From Methylobacterium sp. 17Sr1-1 (GTDB lineage Bacteria > Pseudomonadota > Alphaproteobacteria > Rhizobiales > Beijerinckiaceae): 64,000 bases of DNA. Under the pieces are notes generated by a model. It was not told the DNA's origin, did not search any database, and worked only from the letters and a program-made list of their open reading frames with translations. Shown piece after piece: positions 19,153 through 27,190 of this stretch. The DNA is taken from NCBI RefSeq assembly GCF_003173775.1, contig NZ_CP029552.1, forward strand, positions 5,725,001 through 5,789,000. The letters run 5' to 3'. Position numbers and translations under genes: made by a program. How positions within the stretch are numbered: position 1 is the first letter of the stretch; the number at the start of each line of letters is the position of its first letter.

Positions 19153-19174
19153 CCGGGGGCCGTTCGGCCCCCGG
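19153..19174. terminator. Bidirectional hairpin between convergent genes
   Basis: CCGGGGGCC / GGCCCCCGG stem with a 4-base loop, located 3 bases after the beta-propeller stop and 43 bases beyond the gcrA-like stop. It suits a shared terminator, although there is no T-run. Confidence 0.5.
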
Positions 19175-19216
19175 TCGGCATCATGCGGGTTCCGGACGAT
19201 CCGTCCGGAACCCGTG

Positions 19217-20242
19217 TCAGGCCGCCCGCATCGGCCGCTTCGGCGGCTCGAACACCGTGGCGTAGTGGGTGCGGCACCAGCGCTTGCCGGTGAGCACCCG
19301 GCAGCCGCAGACGCGCTTCGACTCGATCGCGGTGCCGTCGCCGTCGGACCAGAGCGGGAAGGTGCAGTCGAGCAGGCCGGCCTTGAGGAACAGCACCCCG
19401 TCGCCGCCATCGGCCGCGACCGCCGGGACCCGGCGGGACATCGGCAGGGCGACGATGCTGCCGCCCTCGGCCGGCTCGGCCAGCAGGGGGGCGGTCATCG
19501 CCGGCGCCGGGGCGAATTCGGGCGCCGTCTCACGCACCGCCTGGACGCTCGGCGCGACCGGACGGGCGGGCGCCTCGCCGCCCTGCGGGGCCGGCGCCCG
19601 CGGCGCCGCGGGCTGGGCCACCGCCGCCGGCCGGGCCGCCGGGGCCGCCTTCGCGGCGGGCGCGGCCTTGCGGGACGGCGCCATGTTGGCGGCGAGGAAC
19701 GCCCGGGTGGCCTCCTCGAGGGCGCGCGCGCTCATCACCGGCGCCTCGACGCGGGGGGCCGGCGGTGCGACCACCGGCTTGGCAGCCGGCTTCTCGGGTG
19801 CCGGCTTGGCGACCGGCGCGGCCTCGGGCTTGCCGGGCGCGGGCTTCGCCGGAGCCGCCGCCTTGACCGGGGCGGGCTTGGCGGCGACCGGGGCGGCGTC
19901 CGCGGTCAGGATCCGGGAAGGCAGGATCCTGGGAGCAGCCTTGGGAGCCTCGGCCTTCGGGGGCTCGGCCCTGGCGACGGCCTGCGCCGGCTCCGCCTTC
20001 ACGGGCTCGATCCGGGCGACCGGCTCGACCCTGGCGGGGGCGGCCGGGGCCGCCGGCTTCGCGGCCGCTGCCTTCTCCGCGGCCTTGGCCTGCTGCCGCG
20101 CCAGGGCGGCCTGCGCCACGCGGCCGATCACATCGGCGACCGTCGTGCCGATCACGCCGGCGATCTCCGCCGGGTCACGTCCATCGATCCACAGCGCGAC
20201 CGCCTTCTCGGTCGCCTCAGCCGTCCACACCGCGTCGTTCAT
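19217..20242 (-). CDS. GcrA-family cell-cycle regulator with long Ala/Pro/Lys linker
   Basis: A 341-residue protein with GcrA architecture. Residues 1-45 (WTAEATEKAVALWIDGRDPA, EIAGVIGTTVADVIGRV) match the GcrA helix-turn-helix start. The last 60 residues (LDCTFPLWSDGDGTAIESKR, VCGCRV, KRWCRTHYATVF) match its Cys/His-containing C-terminal domain. GcrA binds sigma-70 RNA polymerase and methylated GANTC promoters in Caulobacter. Here the two ends are separated by about 230 residues of Ala/Pro/Lys-rich low complexity, so the protein is about twice the usual length. ATG 20242 gives the N-terminus expected for the family. It may be a paralogue rather than the main GcrA. Confidence 0.72.
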   Translation of the reverse strand: MNDAVWTAEATEKAVALWIDGRDPAEIAGVIGTTVADVIGRVAQAALARQQAKAAEKAAAAKPAAPAAPARVEPVARIEPVKAEPAQAVARAEPPKAEAPKAAPRILPSRILTADAAPVAAKPAPVKAAAPAKPAPGKPEAAPVAKPAPEKPAAKPVVAPPAPRVEAPVMSARALEEATRAFLAANMAPSRKAAPAAKAAPAARPAAVAQPAAPRAPAPQGGEAPARPVAPSVQAVRETAPEFAPAPAMTAPLLAEPAEGGSIVALPMSRRVPAVAADGGDGVLFLKAGLLDCTFPLWSDGDGTAIESKRVCGCRVLTGKRWCRTHYATVFEPPKRPMRAA

Positions 20243-20379
20243 TTCCAAGGGGGCTCTGTTCCAGTTCGATTCGGAAAGGCGGGATATACGGTGAGTCTGG
20301 TCACCAAGTCCCTTCTCTTGACGCAAGGGTGGGCTGCGACCGATCGCCAGCCCGCGCCCTTCCGGGCCACGCTCCCGCC

Positions 20380-21618
20380 TCAAACCGGCGCGCGGGCCGA
20401 TTCGGTGCCCGGATTCGCGCCGGTCGCCCGGCCTGCCGCATCGTTCGCCTTCCAGTCCTTGGCCTTCAGCGCCTGGGCGGCGCGGGCATAGCCCCCGTCC
20501 TCGCCGTCGACGAAGTGGACGTGGTCGCGCAAGGCCGCCACCGGGGTGATACAGGTGGTGAGCGCCGCGGCCTGGCGGTGCAGGCCGAATCGCACCAGCC
20601 CCGCGGCCTCGGCGGCCTCCAGCCGCGCCTCGATCCGCGCCGCGAGGTCGAGCCCGCAATCGACGGTCATGCGCAGGCCGTCGTCGTATTTCCGGAAATC
20701 GGCGTTCGCCACCAGCTCGTCGAGGTAGCGCGGGGCCGAGAACCCGCCGAGCCCGAGCCCGAAGCGGAAGATCAGGTGCGCGACGAGTGTCGCCCCGAGG
20801 AGGTGGAGGTGGCGCAAGGACAGGGAGCCCCACAGGGGGCCGCGTGCCCGCACCTCGTGGGCGAAGCCGGCCGGCGGCCAGCGCAAGGCGGGCGCGCCGG
20901 GCGGCAGGGGATGGCCGCGGGCCGGCGCCTCGGCGGCCAGCCGCACCACGTCGGCGATCGCCGCCCGCGCCGCAATCCGGTCCGCCCCCTCGGCGGCGAC
21001 CACCAGGATCGACAGAATCAGGCCGTGGCGGGCTTTCGCCGGCTCGAACCGGCAGGTCAGCCCAGTGAGGTCTGGCACCGTGCCCGCAGGCGCCGCCGCG
21101 ACGGCGTAGAGCCCCTGCTTGAGCGCGCGCTCGGCGAAGGCGAGGCCGCCGCCCATGAACATCGCGTAGGCGACGTCCGGCGAGGGCGCGTAGCGCGCCA
21201 CCTCGACCGCGTGGCCGGCCGCGCGGATCGCCGCCACCGGCACCAGGGCGGCGCGCAGGGACAGCCCCATCGCGTCCCGCGACCACGCCGCCGTGGCGGC
21301 CAGCGCGGCGCGCGCCGCCTCTTCCTCGTCGGGCGCGACCAGCACGCTCGCCCCGTCGCCCCCGAACACGAACGGCACTTCGCGCCGCCCGAGCGCGTTG
21401 CGCAGGGCCGCGATCACCGCCGCGCCGACGAAGTTCACCGCCCGGTAGCGCCCCGCCGCGATGGCCCCGGTCGAATCGACCACGTCGGTGACCGCCACCC
21501 ACCAGCCTTCCGGGACGGGGCGGTAGGACGCGTCGTCGAGGATGCTGAGGAAGTCGGTCGCCGGGGTGAGGTCGGCGTAGCGGAAGCCGGTGGGCTCCGA
21601 GGGGGTGATCGTCTCCAT
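20380..21618 (-). CDS. DUF3095 protein, adenylate-cyclase-like
   Basis: A 412-residue protein of the DUF3095 family. The N-terminal region has VAVTDVVDSTGAIAAGRYRA and, about 40 residues later, VPFVFGGDGASVLVAP, two segments that resemble the metal-binding Asp motifs of class III nucleotide cyclases. The C-terminal half contains the family block GFGLGLGGFSAPRYLDELVA, KYDDGLRMTVDC. No membrane segment or signal peptide is clear. ATG 21618 was chosen over TTG 21627. It lies 137 bases upstream of the gcrA-like gene on the same strand, a possible joint transcript. Whether it has cyclase activity is unknown. Confidence 0.8.
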   Translation of the reverse strand: METITPSEPTGFRYADLTPATDFLSILDDASYRPVPEGWWVAVTDVVDSTGAIAAGRYRAVNFVGAAVIAALRNALGRREVPFVFGGDGASVLVAPDEEEAARAALAATAAWSRDAMGLSLRAALVPVAAIRAAGHAVEVARYAPSPDVAYAMFMGGGLAFAERALKQGLYAVAAAPAGTVPDLTGLTCRFEPAKARHGLILSILVVAAEGADRIAARAAIADVVRLAAEAPARGHPLPPGAPALRWPPAGFAHEVRARGPLWGSLSLRHLHLLGATLVAHLIFRFGLGLGGFSAPRYLDELVANADFRKYDDGLRMTVDCGLDLAARIEARLEAAEAAGLVRFGLHRQAAALTTCITPVAALRDHVHFVDGEDGGYARAAQALKAKDWKANDAAGRATGANPGTESARAPV

Positions 21619-21749
21619 CCGTCCCAAACGTTCGGCGATGCGGCGCCGGTTCCTCGGAGGGCGGGCGTGGCGGAGTTAGGCGGCGGGGGACGCGCGGATT
21701 TCCGCTTCCCGGTCGCTCTGGGTGGTGCAGAGAAAGAACAGAGCGCATT

Positions 21750-21979
21750 CCCCTCTCCAGGCGATACCAGGCTTACCTGGTATCGCTGCAAGGTGTGGGA
21801 GAGGGGTTAGGGGTGAGGGTGGCTCGGCTTCGGAATAAGGCAAGAAGGGTCGAGCTGCCAGCACTACGCTCTGAGATTTACACTGAAGTGCGCCACCCTC
21901 ACGCGATCTTCGATCGCCCCTACCCCTCTCCCACACCTTGCAGCGATACCAGGCATGCCTGGTATCGCCTGGAGAGCGG
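21750..21979. repeat. Inverted pair of palindromic elements (copies 2 and 3) in a 405-base gene-free gap
   Basis: Copy 2 (21750-21806) and copy 3 (21923-21979, opposite orientation) match copy 1 at 5505 at their ends: CCCCTCTCC outside, GATACCAGGC / CCTGGTATC inside, GTGTGGGAGAGGGG at the other end. Symmetry continues inward as GTGAGGGTGG (21813) and CCACCCTCAC (21893), so the whole 230 bases form one imperfect inverted repeat around about 70 unique bases. It fills most of the gap 21619-22023 between the DUF3095 and gapR genes; no gene was seen there. Confidence 0.75.
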
Positions 21980-22023
21980 ATCCCGCGTTACATTTTTGTT
22001 CGGTAAGACGAAACGGAATAGCC

Positions 22024-22296
22024 CTACGCCATCCCCAGCGCCTGCATGTACAGCTCCAGGATCGCCTCTTCCTCCTGGCGCTCCGAATGGTCCTTCTTGC
22101 GCAGGCGCAGGATGGTGCGCACCGCCTTGACGTCGAAGCCGCGGCCCTTGAGCTCCAGCATCACGTCCTTGATGTCGCCCTGGAGGCCGGCCTTCTCCTC
22201 CTCCAGGCGCTCGATGCGCTCGATGAACTGCTTGAGCTCCTCGGCGGCGACGCCCGACGAGGCGACGTCGGCGTCCGGCATGCTGTGCGCGTTCAT
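22024..22296 (-). CDS. gapR: GapR family DNA-binding protein (DUF2312)
   Basis: A 90-residue DUF2312 protein. The conserved core [60 protein letters not shown] is that of GapR, the essential alphaproteobacterial nucleoid protein that encircles overtwisted DNA as a tetramer and stimulates topoisomerases. The first 20 residues are variable. ATG 22296 follows GGAGACCGTGA. It is preceded on the same strand by the DUF1244 gene, with a tandem-repeat gap between them. Confidence in the family is very high; essentiality here is by analogy. Confidence 0.92.
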   Translation of the reverse strand: MNAHSMPDADVASSGVAAEELKQFIERIERLEEEKAGLQGDIKDVMLELKGRGFDVKAVRTILRLRKKDHSERQEEEAILELYMQALGMA

Positions 22297-22483
22297 TCAC
22301 GGTCTCCTGTCCGATGGGTTGGTCATGCCGCCGCGGGCGGACGCGGCCATCAGGCACCCCAACCCACTGACGGATGGCGGCCTTCGCGGCGCGCCCTCCC
22401 GGATCTTGATAGATGCGCAACCTTACCGAGTTCTTGCGCGTCCGGATCCGGGGCGCGCCGATCCCGTCGGTGTGTCGTCGCCT

Positions 22484-22557
22484 TCAGTGCTTCTCCGCCC
22501 GCACCGGTGCGGGCGGATCCTCAGTGCTTCTCCGCCTGCACCCGCGCGGGCGGATCC
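22484..22557. repeat. Two 37-bp direct repeats duplicating the 3' end of the DUF1244 gene
   Basis: Units 22484-22520 and 22521-22557 each begin TCAGTGCTTCTCCGCC, the same bases as the last codons and stop of the minus-strand DUF1244 gene (22558 onward). Each unit ends GCGGGCGGATCC. The first unit holds a perfect CCGCCCGCACCGGTGCGGGC-type palindrome. The duplicated stop region plus hairpin may act as a repeated terminator. The rest of 22297-22483 shows no gene. Confidence 0.8.
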
Positions 22558-22863
22558 TCAGTGCTTCTCCGCCCGCGCCGCGAAGGCCGCCGCCTGCTCG
22601 GGGCTCGCCTCGTTCTGGTGGCGCGCCTTCCACTCGTCGTAGGGCATGCCGTAGACGTGCTCGCGGCTCTGGTCCTTGGTGAGGCCTAAGCCGCGCGCGT
22701 CGGCCGCATCCTTGAGCCAGTTCGACAGGCAGTTGCGGCAGAATCCCGCGAGGTTCATCAGGTCGATGTTCTGCACGTCGGTGCGCCCCTGGAGGTGCGA
22801 CACCAGGCGGCGGAAGACCGCGGCCTCGAGCTCGGTGCGGGTGGTCTCGTCGATGCCGTCCAT
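22558..22863 (-). CDS. DUF1244 family protein
   Basis: A 101-residue protein of the DUF1244 (PF06844-type) family, common in alphaproteobacteria and of unknown function. The conserved centre NIDLMNLAGFCRNCLSNWLK contains a CRNC cysteine pair, and the following GMPYDEWKARHQNEASPEQA is the second family block. ATG 22863 follows GAGGAATTTCC. The Cys pair could bind metal or a disulfide but nothing else in the sequence tells. Its stop codon lies in the first unit of a 37-bp repeated segment that continues downstream. Confidence 0.88.
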   Translation of the reverse strand: MDGIDETTRTELEAAVFRRLVSHLQGRTDVQNIDLMNLAGFCRNCLSNWLKDAADARGLGLTKDQSREHVYGMPYDEWKARHQNEASPEQAAAFAARAEKH

Positions 22864-22936
22864 CGGAAATTCCTCACGTCCTATCCAAGCGGGAAGTCGC
22901 AACCCAAGCAGGAAGTCGGGGCGGGCGCCCGCCCGG

Positions 22937-23698
22937 TCAAGCGCGGGCGACCAACGGCCCCAGCAGGGCGGCGAAGCGCGCGGCCCAGTCCTCCGCCCCG
23001 GCCTCGTCGCCGATCAGGTCCTGGCGGATCTCGATCAGGGCGTTGGGCAGCCCCCGCGCCAGGGCGTGGCGGTCGATCGTGTCCCCCGGCAGGCCGCCGC
23101 CATAGGGCTGGTTGTCGCCGACGGTGAACCCGGCCGGATCCGCCCGCAACCCCGCGATCAGCGGGCCGGCGAGACGGTCGTCCCGGTCCCACAGGATGCC
23201 GACGTGCCAGGGCCGCGCCACCCCGCGCCAGGCCGGGGTGAAGCTGTGCACGGTGACGATGGCGGGCGGCGCGCCCGCCTCCATCGCGGCGCCCACCGCC
23301 GCATCGATCGCCCGGTCGTAGGGATCGTAGAAGCGCGCCAGCCGCTCCGCGACCCCCGCCGGCCCGATCCGCGCGTTGCCCGGCACGATCGCCCCGTCGG
23401 AGAGGCGCATCACCAGGGTCGGATCGGTGCGGCCGCGATTGGGATCGATGATGAGCCGCGAGAAGGTCGTGAGGAGCGCCGGCGCCCCCAGGCGGCGGGC
23501 GAGCGAGCGCGTCACCGCCGCCGCCCCGATGTCGTAGGCGATGTGCCGCTCGAAATGCGGCCGCGCGACGCCGAGATCGGCGAGGTCCGGCGGCACCGCG
23601 TTCGAGGCGTGGTCGCACAGGAGGAGGAGGCCGCAGGCCGGATCGCCGGGGATCGTCTCGACGGGCTGGGGCGGAGGGGGCGTGGCAGGGGCTGTCAT
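22937..23698 (-). CDS. N-formylglutamate amidohydrolase family protein
   Basis: A 253-residue enzyme of the N-formylglutamate amidohydrolase (HutG/FGase) family, which hydrolyses N-formyl-glutamate to formate and glutamate at the end of one histidine-degradation route. Typical blocks are LLLCDHASNAVP (residues 24-35), HIAYDIGAAAVTRSLARRLG, LLTTFSRLIIDPNR, VTVHSFTP and IEIRQDLI near the end. The protein is cytosolic. No other hut gene lies near, so a more general formyl-amide role is possible. It is 73 bases upstream of the DUF1244 gene on the same strand and divergent from the EamA transporter. Confidence 0.88.
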   Translation of the reverse strand: MTAPATPPPPQPVETIPGDPACGLLLLCDHASNAVPPDLADLGVARPHFERHIAYDIGAAAVTRSLARRLGAPALLTTFSRLIIDPNRGRTDPTLVMRLSDGAIVPGNARIGPAGVAERLARFYDPYDRAIDAAVGAAMEAGAPPAIVTVHSFTPAWRGVARPWHVGILWDRDDRLAGPLIAGLRADPAGFTVGDNQPYGGGLPGDTIDRHALARGLPNALIEIRQDLIGDEAGAEDWAARFAALLGPLVARA

Positions 23699-23849
23699 CG
23701 GGGATCGCGGTCGCGTCGGGTCCCTCTCCCATACCCAAATGGCGGGGCCGGCTCCATCCGCTCCGCACGGTGACGCGGGGCGCGACTTGCCATAGTGGGG
23801 GGTCGGAACTCCCCCGCACCGGAAGCGCGCCGCCCGAGAAGGCCCCTCG

Positions 23850-24788
23850 ATGTCCCGCACCCCCCTGCCCGGCCTCGCCGCCTCCGCCGGCCCCGCGGCC
23901 GATCTCGGCCCGGCGATCGCCGCCCTCGTCGCGGGCGCGCTGGCGATGGGGCTGTCGCCGGTCCTGGTGCGGTTCGTCAGCCCCGAGATCGGGCCCTTCG
24001 CCAGCGCGTTCTGGCGCGTCGCCCTGGCGCTGCCGGCGCTCTACGGCTGGATGCGGTGGGAGGAGGCGCGGGCGCCGCATCTGCGTCGCGCCCTCACGCC
24101 CTCGGTGCTGCTGGCCGGCCTCGTCTTCTCGGGCGACCTCCTGTTCTGGCACCTCGCCATCCTGGGCACCACGGTCGCCAACGCCACCTTCTTCGCCACC
24201 ACCGCGCCGGTCTTCGTGGTTCTGTTCGCCTGGATCGGCCTGCGCCGCCGGCCGGCCGGGCGCACGCTCGTCGGCCTCCTCGTCTGCCTTCTCGGCGGCG
24301 CCAGCCTGGTCGGGCAGTCGGTCCAGGTCGATCCCGCGCGGCTGGCCGGCGACCGGGACGGGGTGATCACCGCGATCTTCTTTTCCCTCTACTTCCTCAC
24401 CGTGGAGCGCGCCCGGGCCCGCGGCCTGGGCGCCGCCCGCGTCACCTTCGTCGCCTCGTGCATCACCGCCCTGGTGCTGCTCGGCGCGGTCGCGGTGCTC
24501 GAGACCCGGCCGATGCTGCCGCACTCGGTGAGCGCCGCCTTCGGGCTCCTGGCGCTGGCCCTCGTCAGCCATGCCGGCGGCCAGGGCCTGCTCGCGGTGG
24601 CGCTCGGGCGCCTGCCGGCCGGCTTCTCCTCCCTGGTGATTTTTCTGGAGGCCGTGGCCGCCGCGATCCTGGCCTGGATCCTCCTCGGGGAGGCCCTCGG
24701 GCCGCTCCAGGTGCTCGGCGGCGGCCTGATCCTGGCCGGTATCGCGGTCGCGCGGCCCCGGCGTTCCTCCCGAACGGCCGAGCTCTGA
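23850..24788 (+). CDS. EamA-family (DMT superfamily) transporter
   Basis: A 312-residue integral membrane protein with ten predicted hydrophobic helices arranged as two EamA repeats. The first repeat starts IAALVAGALAMGLSPVLVRF with the typical PFASAFWRVALALP after it. The second repeat begins near VITAIFFSLYFLTVERARA and ends LLGEALGPLQVLGGGLILAG. Members export metabolites or amino acids by proton exchange, but substrate cannot be told. ATG 23850 is preceded by GAGAAGGCCCC. A repeat element follows the gene before gckA. Confidence 0.9.
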   Translation: MSRTPLPGLAASAGPAADLGPAIAALVAGALAMGLSPVLVRFVSPEIGPFASAFWRVALALPALYGWMRWEEARAPHLRRALTPSVLLAGLVFSGDLLFWHLAILGTTVANATFFATTAPVFVVLFAWIGLRRRPAGRTLVGLLVCLLGGASLVGQSVQVDPARLAGDRDGVITAIFFSLYFLTVERARARGLGAARVTFVASCITALVLLGAVAVLETRPMLPHSVSAAFGLLALALVSHAGGQGLLAVALGRLPAGFSSLVIFLEAVAAAILAWILLGEALGPLQVLGGGLILAGIAVARPRRSSRTAEL

Positions 24789-24838
24789 CAGATGAGAACG
24801 AGGCCGGCACGAAGCCGGCCCGAACCGAGATCACAGTC

Positions 24839-24995
24839 ATACCAACGGCCTGGGATGCTGACGCATCAATTTCGATCTCGGGCAGGCCCGAGATCGGCGA
24901 GGCCGTTGACCCATCTCGGATTTTCGACATCAAGCCGAAGGCTTGGCGAGAGTCCGAGAACGGACCCAAAGGTCGTTTTCAACGACCGTTGGTAT
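24839..24995. repeat. 157-bp inverted-repeat element upstream of gckA
   Basis: Ends are a perfect 10-bp inverted repeat, ATACCAACGG at 24839-24848 and CCGTTGGTAT at 24986-24995. Inside are an ATCTCGGGC / GCCCGAGAT stem and a GGTCGTT / AACGACC hairpin near the right end. The interior is AT-richer than the flanks and carries no gene. It looks like a small non-autonomous element inserted between the transporter and gckA, ending 20 bases before the gckA start. Confidence 0.7.
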
Positions 24996-25015
24996 AAGAC
25001 GCGAGGAGCCGCCCC

Positions 25016-26326
25016 GTGACCGATGCCCGTTCTCAAGCTACCCCCGCTGCGGAGACCCGCGCCCTGCTGCTGCGCCTGCTCGATGCGGGCGTGACGGCCG
25101 CCCATCCGCGCGGCTGCCTGGTGCCGCACCTGCCCCCGGTGCCGGCCGGGCGGCTGGTGATCCTCGGCGCCGGCAAGGCCGGGGCCAGCATGGCGGCGCT
25201 CGCCGAGCGGCATTACCGGTCGCAGGGGGTCGATCCGGCCCGCATCGCCGGCCTCGCGGTGGCCCGCCACGGCTACGGCGAGCCGGCCGGGGTGATCGAG
25301 GTGGTGGAGGCCGGCCACCCGGTGCCGGACGAAGCCGGCATCGCGGCGACGCAACGCGCCCTCGATCTCGCGGCCGCGGCCGGCCCGGACGACCTCGTGC
25401 TGGTGCTCCTCTCCGGCGGCGGCTCGGCCAACTGGATCGCGCCGGCCGGCGCCCTGACGCTCTCCGAGAAGCAGGGCATCACCCGGGCGCTGCTGCGCTC
25501 GGGGGCGGCGATCGACGAGATCAACTGCGTGCGCAAGCACCTCTCGCGCATCAAGGGCGGGCGCCTCGCGCAGGCCGCCCGCAACGCCGGCCGGATCCTG
25601 ACGCTCGCGATCTCCGACGTGCCGCGGGACGATCCCGCGGTGATCGCCTCCGGCCCGACGGTGCCGGACCCGACGACGCTCGCCGACGCACGGGCGATCT
25701 GCCTGCGCCGCGGCATTCCGCTGCCGCCCTCCGCCGAGGCGCTGCTGAACGACCCCCCCAACGAGAGCCCGAAGCCCGGCGACCCCGCCTTCGCCCACAG
25801 CGAGTTCCGCATCATCGCCCGCCCGGTCGACGCCCTGAACGCGGCGGCCGCGGCCGCGCAGGCCGCCGGCTACGAGCCGGTGCTGCTCGGCGCCGATCTC
25901 GAGGGCGAGGCCCGGGAGGTGGCGCAGCAGCAGGCCGGCCTCGCCCGCGAGATGGCCGCCGCGGGGCGGAAGGCCGCGCTGATCTCCGGCGGCGAGCTCA
26001 CCGTGACCATCCGGGGCGAAGGCCAGGGCGGTCCGAACCAGGAATACGCGCTCGCGCTCGCGCTGGCCCTCGACGGCGCCCCCGGCATCTGCGCCCTCTC
26101 GGCCGATACCGACGGCACCGACGGCGGCCGCGGCGAGGCCACCGACCCCGCCGGCGCCCTGATCGACCCGACGACGCTCGCCCGTGCGGCGGCGGCGGGG
26201 CTCGACGCGCGGGCAAGCTTGGGAGAGAACGACTCGACTCCGTTCTTCGACCGGCTCGGCGACCTCGTCCGGCCCGGGCCCACCCGCACCAACGTCAATG
26301 ACCTCCGCATCATCCTGGTTGGCTGA
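25016..26326 (+). CDS. gckA: Glycerate 2-kinase (MOFRL family)
   Basis: A 436-residue kinase of the GckA/TtuD family that converts D-glycerate to 2-phosphoglycerate, a step of the serine cycle in methylotrophs. The N-terminal domain shows VILGAGKAGASMAALAE, LVLLSGGGSANWIAPAG and NCVRKHLSRIKGGRLA. The C-terminal MOFRL domain shows LISGGELTVTIRGEGQGGPN followed by QEYALALAL and DTDGTDGG. GTG 25016 follows GAGGAGCC. Older annotations of this family as hydroxypyruvate reductase are likely wrong. The serine-cycle role is inferred from taxon and family, since no other serine-cycle gene is nearby. A DUF1036 gene starts within its end. Confidence 0.9.
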   Translation: MTDARSQATPAAETRALLLRLLDAGVTAAHPRGCLVPHLPPVPAGRLVILGAGKAGASMAALAERHYRSQGVDPARIAGLAVARHGYGEPAGVIEVVEAGHPVPDEAGIAATQRALDLAAAAGPDDLVLVLLSGGGSANWIAPAGALTLSEKQGITRALLRSGAAIDEINCVRKHLSRIKGGRLAQAARNAGRILTLAISDVPRDDPAVIASGPTVPDPTTLADARAICLRRGIPLPPSAEALLNDPPNESPKPGDPAFAHSEFRIIARPVDALNAAAAAAQAAGYEPVLLGADLEGEAREVAQQQAGLAREMAAAGRKAALISGGELTVTIRGEGQGGPNQEYALALALALDGAPGICALSADTDGTDGGRGEATDPAGALIDPTTLARAAAAGLDARASLGENDSTPFFDRLGDLVRPGPTRTNVNDLRIILVG

Positions 26327-26753
26327 CTTCCCCCCCCTCCGCCGCGCCGTCCTTCCCGCTCTGGTCCTCGCCCTGCTGGGCGCCGGGCCGGCGCGGGCGG
26401 ACCTGCGGATGTGCAACATGACCGGCAGCCGCATCGGCATCGCCCTGGGCTACCGGGATTCCGGCGGCTGGGTGACGGAGGGCTGGTGGAACCTCTCGGC
26501 CAAGGGCTGCGAGACCCTGCTCAAGGGAGCGCTCGCAGCTCGCTACTACTACGTCTTCGCGGTCGATTACGACCGCGGCGGCGAGTGGAGCGGCCGCTCC
26601 CTGATGTGCACCCGCGACCGCGAGTTCACTATCCGGGGCGTCGAGGACTGCCTCGCCCGCGGCTACGACCGCAACGGCTTCTTCGAGGTCGATACGGGGG
26701 AGCAGAAGAGCTGGACGATCCAGCTGACGGATCCGGGCCGCGCGGGGCCGTGA
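26298..26753 (+). CDS. DUF1036 secreted protein
   Basis: A 151-residue protein whose start overlaps the last 29 bases of gckA in another frame, so it is likely co-transcribed. Residues 1-36 (RRAVLPALVLALLGAGPARA) are a signal peptide. The mature part LRMCNMTGSRIGIALGYRDS, GWVTEGWWNLSAKGCETLL, YYYVFAVDY matches DUF1036, a periplasmic family with paired Cys of unknown function. ATG 26298 was chosen since the signal peptide begins right after it. Confidence 0.85.
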   Translation: MTSASSWLADFPPLRRAVLPALVLALLGAGPARADLRMCNMTGSRIGIALGYRDSGGWVTEGWWNLSAKGCETLLKGALAARYYYVFAVDYDRGGEWSGRSLMCTRDREFTIRGVEDCLARGYDRNGFFEVDTGEQKSWTIQLTDPGRAGP

Positions 26754-26869
26754 GGCGGGGCGGAACGGGCGGATTCGGAGCCGGCTGAGACGCCCTGGAA
26801 CGGGTGCGGAACGCTGGTGCGCGGTTTGACATCGTGAAATGCCAAGCGCATCAATCACTTCCAGAAGGA

Positions 26870-27190
26870 GCGTTCCCCGCAGGCGCGGGGATGAACCGGA
26901 CATCGTCGACCGGGGCAAGGACGCCCGCAAGTGTTCCCCGCAGGCGCGGGGATGAACCGCTGTAGCTGCCAAGCGACGGCATGTAGACGAGGTGTTCCCC
27001 GCAGGCGCGGGGATGAACCGTTCTGCGCCGACCGCCGCGTCGCGTGCTTCCGATGTTCCCCGCAGGCGCAGGGATGAACCCGCGGCGCGAACGTGATAGC
27101 TCGCCACCGTGCTGTGTTCCCCGCAGGCGCGGGGATGGGACGGCGGCAGAGTGACGGCCGGGTGTTCCCCGCATATGCGGGGATGAACCC
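26870..27190 (+). CRISPR. Type I-E-like CRISPR array, 6 repeats / 5 spacers
   Basis: Repeats of 29 bases (consensus begins GTGTTCCCCGCAGGCGCGGG and ends GATGAACCG) lie at 26870, 26931, 26992, 27053, 27114 and 27162. The first five are spaced exactly 61 bases, giving 32-base spacers as in type I-E; the last spacer is only 19 bases. Repeats 2-3 are perfect, repeat 1 has one change, and repeats 4-6 are increasingly degenerate. This places the leader on the left (26754-26869) and the old end on the right. No cas gene occurs in the window. Confidence 0.93.
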
